From NCBI GenBank assembly GCA_011321895.1, contig DROK01000162.1, forward strand, positions 1 through 10,548: DNA of 10,548 nt. Direction: 5' to 3'. The DNA comes from Thermodesulfatator atlanticus. GTDB taxonomy: Bacteria > Desulfobacterota > Thermodesulfobacteria > Thermodesulfobacteriales > Thermodesulfatatoraceae. A program made the translations under genes and the position numbers. A model generated the notes under the pieces. It did no database searches. It was not told the origin of the DNA and saw only the letters and a program-made list of their open reading frames with translations. Each line of letters starts with the position of its first letter. Within the stretch, counting starts at the first letter, position 1. This document shows positions 5,700 to 10,548 of this stretch, piece after piece.

Positions 5700-6893
5700 A
5701 TGGTTTCCAGCCGCATAAAGGAATATCTGGCCCAGGCCTCTTGGATCAGAAAAATGTTTGAAGAAGGGGCCAAGCTCAAGGCCCGTTTCGGCGCCGAAAG
5801 GGTCTGCGATTTTAGCCTCGGCAACCCCGACGTCCCTCCGCCGCCAGCGGTACACCAGGCCCTGGAAGAAATCGTAAGGGAAGATAGCCCGGCCTTTCAC
5901 GGCTACATGCCCAACGCCGGTTTCCCCTTTGCGCGCGAAGCCATGGCCATCAAGGTCTCAAAAGAACAGAAGGTGGCTGTCCCCATGGAAAACGTGGTCA
6001 TGACCTGCGGGGCCGCAGGGGCGCTGAACGTGATCTTCAAGGCCCTTTTGGACCCGGGGGACGAGGTGATCTTTCCCGCCCCCTTTTTCGTGGAATACAA
6101 GTTTTACGTGGAAAACCACCAGGGGGTCCCCAGGCCTGTTCCTTCTAAAGAGGATTTCTCCCTGGACCTTGAGGCCATCTCAGCCCAGATAAACGAACGT
6201 ACCAAGGCCGTCCTCATAAACTCACCCCACAACCCCACCGGGCAGCTGTATACGGAGCAGGAAATCAGGGCCCTGAGTCAGCTCCTGCAGGAGAGGAGCC
6301 GGGCCGTGGGCCACCCCATCTACCTCATCTCAGACGAACCTTACCGCAACCTGGTCTTTGACGGCCTGGAAACCCCTCCCATCTTTCCCCATTACGAAAA
6401 CGCCATCGTGGTCAGTAGCTTCTCCAAAGAGCTTTCTCTTCCAGGAGAACGGATCGGATTTCTGGCCCTCCACCCGGAAGCCGAAGGCAAAGAAGACCTG
6501 ATGGCGGGTTTTGTGCTGGCCAACCGTATCCTGGGTTTCGTGAACGCCCCGGCGCTGGCCCAGCGCATTGCCGCCAAATGCGCCGAAGAGGTGGTGGACG
6601 TCAGCGTTTACGAACGCCGCCGTGACCTTTTCTGCGAGATCCTCAACGAAGCCGGCCTTGAATTCGTCAAACCCAAAGGGGCCTTTTACGTCTTTCCCAA
6701 AACCCCCATTGACGACGTGGAATTCTGCCGCCTCCTTCAGGAAGAACTCATTTTGGCGGTACCTGGCCGCGGCTTTGGCGGCCCGGGACATATCAGGCTT
6801 GCCTTCTGTGTGGACGAGGTTTTTATAGAAAAGGCCAGAGAAGGATTCAAGCGCGCCACCCAAAAGGCCCGCGCATTGGCAAAAGGAGGTTAA
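5700..6893 (+). CDS. Pyridoxal-phosphate-dependent class I/II aminotransferase
   Basis: A fold-type-I aminotransferase of 397 aa that would move an amino group between an amino acid and a 2-oxo acid. Typical residues are visible: HGYMPNAGFPFAREAMA (67-83), the substrate/cofactor segment MTCGAAGAL (101-109), SPHNPTGQ (175-182) with the Asn that contacts PLP, DEPYR (212-216) with the Asp and Tyr contacting the cofactor, the Schiff-base lysine K243 in SSFSKELSLPGERIGF, and the carboxylate-binding R366 in GHIRLAFC. The ATG at 5700 is chosen for the strong GGGAGG 7 nt upstream; a TTG start at 5643 would fall in the promoter. It is followed after 7 nt by a PaaK-type CoA ligase gene, suggesting amino acid (possibly aromatic) breakdown. 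The exact substrate cannot be read; aspartate or aromatic aminotransferase labels would be guesses. Confidence 0.92.
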   Translation: MVSSRIKEYLAQASWIRKMFEEGAKLKARFGAERVCDFSLGNPDVPPPPAVHQALEEIVREDSPAFHGYMPNAGFPFAREAMAIKVSKEQKVAVPMENVVMTCGAAGALNVIFKALLDPGDEVIFPAPFFVEYKFYVENHQGVPRPVPSKEDFSLDLEAISAQINERTKAVLINSPHNPTGQLYTEQEIRALSQLLQERSRAVGHPIYLISDEPYRNLVFDGLETPPIFPHYENAIVVSSFSKELSLPGERIGFLALHPEAEGKEDLMAGFVLANRILGFVNAPALAQRIAAKCAEEVVDVSVYERRRDLFCEILNEAGLEFVKPKGAFYVFPKTPIDDVEFCRLLQEELILAVPGRGFGGPGHIRLAFCVDEVFIEKAREGFKRATQKARALAKGG

Positions 6894-6900
6894 GCCAGCA

Positions 6901-8169
6901 ATGTATCAGCCACGCCTTGAAACCCTTCCCCGGGAAGAACTGGAAAAACTTCAGCTAAAAAGGCTGCGGCGCACCCTGCGCCACATTATGGAAAACAACG
7001 CGGCATACGCCCTGCGTTTTGAAGGCCTGGCCCCTGAAGATTTAAAGGACCTGAGTGATCTTAAGAAACTCCCCTTTATCACCAAGGACGAACTGCGCGA
7101 GGCCTATCCTTTCAAACTGGCCTGCGCCCCGAAAGAAGATTTTGTGCGTTTCCACATGTCATCGGGGACCACCGGCACCCCGGTCATAAACCCTTACACC
7201 CGGGCAGACGTGGAACAATGGGCGGAAATCATGGCCCGTTGCCTTTCCGCTGCCACCCTCACCCACAAAGACGTCCTCCAGATCACGCCAGGTTTCGGCC
7301 TCTTTAACGGGGGGTTCGGCTTCCATTACGGGGCGGAAAGGATCGGCTGCTTCGTGGTCCCCATCGGGCCGGGGCGCACCCTCATGCAGCTCAAATTCAT
7401 CAAGGATTTCGGTACCACCGCTTTGGCCGCCATTTCAAGCTATCCCTTAAGGCTCATCGAGGTGGCCAAGGCCGAGGGCTTTGATCTGAGCCAGACCAAA
7501 CTCAGAGTGGGTATCTTCGGGGCTGAGGTGTGGAGTGATGAGACCCGCAAGTTCATCGAAAGGGAACTGGGCATCGAAACCTTTGACATTATCGGCATGA
7601 CGGAGACCGGTGGCGTGGGCCTGGGGATCGATTGCGTGGCCCACGACGGCATCCACGTCTGGGAAGACCACTATTTGATCGAAATCGTGGACCCTGAAAC
7701 CGGAGAAAGTCTTCCGGACGGCGAAGAAGGGGAACTGGTGGTCACCACCCTGACCCGGGAGGGGCTCCCCCTTATCCGTTACCGCACCCGGGACATCACC
7801 CGCATCATCTCCAGGGGGCGCTGCGTGTGCGGGCGCACCATGGCCCGCCTGGCCCGGATCAAAGGGCGCACTGATGATATGCTGAAAGTAAAGGGGGTCA
7901 ATTTCTATCCGCGCCAGATAGAAGAGATCCTCATGTCCCACCCCGAGATCCTGCCGGATTACCTCATCAGGATCGGCAAAAAAGAAGGCAAGGATTTCAT
8001 CGAAATCCTGGTAGAAAGCCGCACCCTGGACGAAAGCCTAAAACGACGTCTTGAAGAAGAAATCTATAACTACCTGGGTTTCCGCGCCCAAGTGGTGCTT
8101 CTTCCCAAGGGAAAGATTCCCCGCCGGGAAGGAAAGGCCGTGAGGGTGGAAAAGCTAGAAAAGAAATAG
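6901..8169 (+). CDS. Phenylacetate-CoA ligase family protein (PaaK-type AMP-forming ligase)
   Basis: A 422-aa AMP-forming acyl/aryl-CoA ligase, close in length to PaaK (about 430 aa), which activates phenylacetate or related aryl acids with ATP and CoA. It has the P-loop-like SSGTTGTP (87-94), GMTETGG (232-238), RYRTRD (293-298) after TTLTREGLPLI, a CVCGR motif (308-312) as in other PaaK proteins, GRTDDMLKVKGVNFYPRQIE (322-341), and the C-terminal catalytic lysine K412 in PRREGKAVRV. The consensus residue after SSGTTG is often Lys or Gln and is Thr here. The ribosome site AAGGAGGT (6883-6890) sits inside the last codons of the aminotransferase gene, so the two form an operon. Together they suggest amino acid to aryl-acid to aryl-CoA catabolism, with the middle oxidation step encoded elsewhere. 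A hairpin follows the stop. Confidence 0.93.
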   Translation: MYQPRLETLPREELEKLQLKRLRRTLRHIMENNAAYALRFEGLAPEDLKDLSDLKKLPFITKDELREAYPFKLACAPKEDFVRFHMSSGTTGTPVINPYTRADVEQWAEIMARCLSAATLTHKDVLQITPGFGLFNGGFGFHYGAERIGCFVVPIGPGRTLMQLKFIKDFGTTALAAISSYPLRLIEVAKAEGFDLSQTKLRVGIFGAEVWSDETRKFIERELGIETFDIIGMTETGGVGLGIDCVAHDGIHVWEDHYLIEIVDPETGESLPDGEEGELVVTTLTREGLPLIRYRTRDITRIISRGRCVCGRTMARLARIKGRTDDMLKVKGVNFYPRQIEEILMSHPEILPDYLIRIGKKEGKDFIEILVESRTLDESLKRRLEEEIYNYLGFRAQVVLLPKGKIPRREGKAVRVEKLEKK

Positions 8170-8172
8170 ACC

Positions 8173-8193
8173 GAGGGGCCTGACCGGCCCCTC
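8173..8193. terminator. Bidirectional hairpin between convergent ligase and chemoreceptor genes
   Basis: A perfect 8-bp stem, GAGGGGCC (8173-8180) with GGCCCCTC (8186-8193), and a 5-nt loop occupies the 29-bp gap between two convergent stop codons. The 3' flank is not a clean T-run on either strand (TCTGGTT on plus, GGTCTATTTCTT on minus), so it is an imperfect intrinsic terminator, a little better on the minus strand. Confidence 0.6.
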
Positions 8194-8198
8194 TCTGG

Positions 8199-9974
8199 TT
8201 AGATCTTAAAGGAGGAGAGCAGTTCCTGGAGTTCTTTAAAGAGGCGGTTTAACTTATGGGCTGCTTCCTTCACCTTGTTGCTGCTTTCGTAAGCCTTGCC
8301 GCTGCGCTGGGTGATACCGTCGATCAAGCGAGTGGTCTCGGCCACCGTCTCACCCGCCTGCTGGGCGCTGGCGCTAATCTCTCCGGTGGTAGCCGTCTGT
8401 TCTTCCACGGCGCTGGCAATATTTTGCGCCATGTGGTTGAGCTCTTCTATCACTTGAAGGATCTCATTTATGGCCGTTACCGCCTGCTGCACGTCACCTT
8501 TTAAGCGGTTTACGTTTTTGTCAATCACTTCTACCGATTCGCTGGTCTTACGGGCCAGTTCCTTGACCTCGTTGGCCACCACGGCAAAGCCCTTGCCAGC
8601 CTCACCGGCCCGGCTGGCTTCAATGGTGGCGTTCAAGGCCAAAAGGTTGGTTTGCTCGGCGATATTGCCGATCAACTGGCTTATCTCGCCAATCTTTTCC
8701 GAAGCTTCAGATAAGTTTTTGATTGTCTCTACCGCCTGACGTGCCTTCTCCGTGGCCTCAGAGGTCTTTTCGCGAGAAAGGCTGGTGTTGCGTGAAATCT
8801 CCACCACCGCCCCGTTCATTTCTTCCATGGCCCGCACCACGTTTTCCACCATTTGGTTGGTCCGCTCGGCAGAAGTGAGCAGCGACCTGGCCCCTTCTTT
8901 GGTGTCCGTGGCAATCCGGCTCATCACTTCTGCTTCTTTATTTAATTTCTGGGCCTCAAGACCTACGTTTTCGGCGTGCGCTTTGGCCTCACCGATCATC
9001 TGGCGCATGCGGTTAAGAAAAGCGTTGACAAAAGAAGCCGCCTCTTCGATCTCGGTACGCAGGGCCTTCTGGTATACCAGACAATCCTCACAACCCCGAT
9101 AATGGCCTTCAGAAATCTTGGGACAATCGGGGTCCAGGGAATAACTGCCCGAAACGTACCAACAAGGTACCTCCTGGCCGTAACTCCGGCACTCCGGGTA
9201 ATCGCAACGCATCTCTTCGGAACAATTGATCTTCCTTACAGGTAGTTCCCGGGTAAGGTCCGCCTCTCCTACGGAAAGTTCTTTAAGTTTGGCACAAAGG
9301 GCCCTTATGGGTTTGATGGCTATCTTCTGGAGAAGCAGGGTCAACAGCAGCACGGAAAAGGCAAGGATCGCCACGGCTAAGAAACTAAAAGAGCGCACGC
9401 TCTTTCTTTCGATGGCCAGAGCCGGCGTAATGTCACCACGAACCAGAACCAGGCCCAAGACTTCCCGGGATGAACCGTGACAGTGGAAACAGGCCTTTTG
9501 ATTTTTGATCAGTTTAAGACCGAAAAACTCCCCCCGCTCCCCCTCTTTGAGGATCTTGACCGCGGTGTCTTCGCGGGTCTGAAACTGCCGTTGCCCCAAG
9601 GAGGCAATTTCCTGGGGGACCTTCTCCCACAGATTCTGATCCTCCTCCCCGGGGGAGGGAGCATAGGTTATCACGCCTTTGGGATCAGCGATGTAGATTT
9701 TAACCGCCGACTGTCTGCTTACGTTTTTTAAAAGTTCCCGGATACTTTCTTCGTCACCGGTGGTCATGGGGTGTTCGATGGCCGCCCTGATGGAACTCAA
9801 AAGGGAAACCGTATCCTGATGAATGGTCTTACGGGCGAGATTAGCCATATAACGGTGGTGCAGATACAGGAAAAAGACGGCCTCTATCACCAAAAATAGG
9901 ATGACAGGCAACATTATCCTGATTCTTATGCCTTTGCCGAAGCGTACCAAAAAATTGCGAATACTCTGGAACAT
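8199..9974 (-). CDS. Methyl-accepting chemotaxis protein with c-haem motif and cysteine-rich linker
   Basis: A 591-aa transmembrane chemoreceptor that should signal through CheA/CheW. Order of parts: TM1 (about 18-38); a ~150-residue periplasmic sensor domain ending in KACFHCHG, whose C162-x2-C165-H166 is a c-type haem attachment motif about 27 residues before TM2; TM2 (about 193-216); a HAMP-like region from 217; an unusual segment with seven cysteines (C251, C257, C262, C271, C284, C295, C298) including CW and a C-x2-C-x-VY end; then a long coiled-coil signalling domain with the conserved hairpin tip [35 protein letters not shown] (440-474 region). No C-terminal CheR-binding pentapeptide is seen. 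The ATG at 9974 is chosen for AAGGAGG (9980-9986) 5 nt upstream; the frame stays open further. It lies 26 nt behind a tetrahaem cytochrome gene, so the two are probably co-expressed for redox or gas sensing. Confidence 0.93.
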   Translation of the reverse strand: MFQSIRNFLVRFGKGIRIRIMLPVILFLVIEAVFFLYLHHRYMANLARKTIHQDTVSLLSSIRAAIEHPMTTGDEESIRELLKNVSRQSAVKIYIADPKGVITYAPSPGEEDQNLWEKVPQEIASLGQRQFQTREDTAVKILKEGERGEFFGLKLIKNQKACFHCHGSSREVLGLVLVRGDITPALAIERKSVRSFSFLAVAILAFSVLLLTLLLQKIAIKPIRALCAKLKELSVGEADLTRELPVRKINCSEEMRCDYPECRSYGQEVPCWYVSGSYSLDPDCPKISEGHYRGCEDCLVYQKALRTEIEEAASFVNAFLNRMRQMIGEAKAHAENVGLEAQKLNKEAEVMSRIATDTKEGARSLLTSAERTNQMVENVVRAMEEMNGAVVEISRNTSLSREKTSEATEKARQAVETIKNLSEASEKIGEISQLIGNIAEQTNLLALNATIEASRAGEAGKGFAVVANEVKELARKTSESVEVIDKNVNRLKGDVQQAVTAINEILQVIEELNHMAQNIASAVEEQTATTGEISASAQQAGETVAETTRLIDGITQRSGKAYESSNKVKEAAHKLNRLFKELQELLSSFKI

Positions 9975-10000
9975 GTTGGCCTCCTTACTAAATAGCAGGA

Positions 10001-10456
10001 TTAATGTGCGCCACCATAAAGCAGAGGCCGGAAACGAAAGGCCTCTACCCTTTCCTTGGTATGACAACGGACACAAACCTTTCTGATTTGCTCTCCTGTC
10101 CCCCTGATGTCCTTGGGGTCTTCACTTTCCACGTGGGCTGAACCCGGCCCGTGACAGGCCTCACAGCCTACGTTTTTAAGGGCCGGCGTGGTCTTCTCGT
10201 CTACAAAGCCCCCGGGTTCACCGTAACCGGTGGTATGGCAGCGGTAACACCTGCGCAACTCGGCCGGAGCCAGATGATCGCTCATCTTCTTAACCGCAGC
10301 AAAGGAATGGGCCTTTTTGGCATACTTCTGGTAGGATTGATATTCTTCCGCGTGACAGTCCGCACACACCTGAGAGCCTACGTACCTTTTCGCCGCCCAA
10401 CCGGAAGTGGTAAAAATCCAGAAACACAAGCCAAGAAAGAGCCAGAATCTAAGCAT
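10001..10456 (-). CDS. Secreted tetrahaem cytochrome c (cytochrome c554-like)
   Basis: A 151-aa exported cytochrome with four c-type haem sites: CADCH (31-35), CYRCH (70-74), CEACH (98-102) and CVRCH (128-132). A signal peptide covers about 1-22 (MLRFWLF..., cleavage near SGWAA). [11 protein letters not shown] (98-108) with its following histidine, and the internal AHSFAAV (49-55), resemble the cytochrome c554 family, so H50, H61, H108 and the C-terminal H151 are candidate sixth ligands. It should act in the periplasm as an electron carrier. The ATG at 10456 has a purine-rich GGAGGGAGGG at 10461-10470. The chemoreceptor gene follows 26 nt downstream, and no haem-lyase gene is present. The electron donor and acceptor are unknown. 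Confidence 0.92.
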   Translation of the reverse strand: MLRFWLFLGLCFWIFTTSGWAAKRYVGSQVCADCHAEEYQSYQKYAKKAHSFAAVKKMSDHLAPAELRRCYRCHTTGYGEPGGFVDEKTTPALKNVGCEACHGPGSAHVESEDPKDIRGTGEQIRKVCVRCHTKERVEAFRFRPLLYGGAH

Positions 10457-10470
10457 ACCGCCCTCCCTCC

Positions 10471-10548
10471 ATGGTATTTTGTTAATGATTTTCGGTAATT
10501 GGACAGATCTTCATTAAAATTGAATTAAATATAGAAAAAAATCGAAAA
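10471..10548. promoter_or_regulatory. AT-rich upstream region of the cytochrome-chemoreceptor unit
   Basis: This stretch is much richer in A and T than the genes beside it and should hold the promoter for the minus-strand cytochrome gene. I see several TTTAAT/TTAATG-like boxes but no well-spaced -35/-10 pair, no sigma-54 (TGGCAC-N5-TTGC) or flagellar sigma-28 motif, and no gene. The oligo-A stretch near 10534-10540 could also be the T-tract of a minus-strand gene ending outside the window. Confidence 0.35.

Noticed and set aside
4922..5761. 279-codon plus-strand open frame across the ThiF-like and MoaD-like genes
   Set aside because: It is Pro/Gly-rich with no recognisable domain and lies antisense to two well-supported genes.
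9975..10076. N-terminal extension of the chemoreceptor (34 codons upstream of 9974)
   Set aside because: It runs back into the cytochrome gene, and the ATG at 9974 has a strong, well-spaced AAGGAGG and leads directly into TM1.

Overview
The window looks like a compact piece of a chromosome from an anaerobic, probably thermophilic, bacterium. I would guess Thermodesulfobacteria or a related Desulfobacterota lineage. That guess rests on gene content only: a c-haem-bearing chemoreceptor next to a tetrahaem cytochrome, an amino acid aminotransferase paired with an aryl-CoA ligase, and a MoaD-like/ThiF-like sulfur-carrier pair. No marker gene in the window proves it. Genes are tightly packed, with no phage, transposase, CRISPR array, tRNA or rRNA seen.

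Layout, left to right. Positions 1-112 hold a paired palindromic repeat (two inverted REP-like units), followed by about 170 bp of non-coding leader with a candidate promoter. Then come six short transcription units of alternating direction. (1) tsaD and rsmA (+), overlapping, for tRNA t6A synthesis and 16S rRNA dimethylation. (2) A DAHP synthase and a class I glutamine amidotransferase (-), coupled by a TGATG overlap. (3) A MarC-family membrane protein (+), divergent from the DAHP synthase. (4) A MoaD/ThiS-like carrier and a ThiF/MoeB/HesA-like adenylyltransferase (-), coupled by an ATGA overlap. (5) A fold-type-I aminotransferase and a PaaK-type phenylacetate-CoA ligase (+), with a good promoter and good ribosome binding sites. 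(6) A tetrahaem cytochrome c and a methyl-accepting chemotaxis protein (-). Units 5 and 6 converge on a hairpin that can serve both strands.

Units 1 to 3 are mostly housekeeping. Unit 5 plausibly turns an (aromatic) amino acid into a 2-oxo acid and activates an aryl or acyl acid to its CoA thioester. Unit 6 is the most interesting part. The chemoreceptor has a CxxCH haem-binding motif outside the membrane and a seven-cysteine segment just inside, between HAMP and the signalling hairpin. It is made together with a secreted four-haem cytochrome, which suggests a redox-sensing taxis module.

Two convergent gene pairs overlap at their 3' ends (14 and 34 bp). No separate terminator is visible at either.
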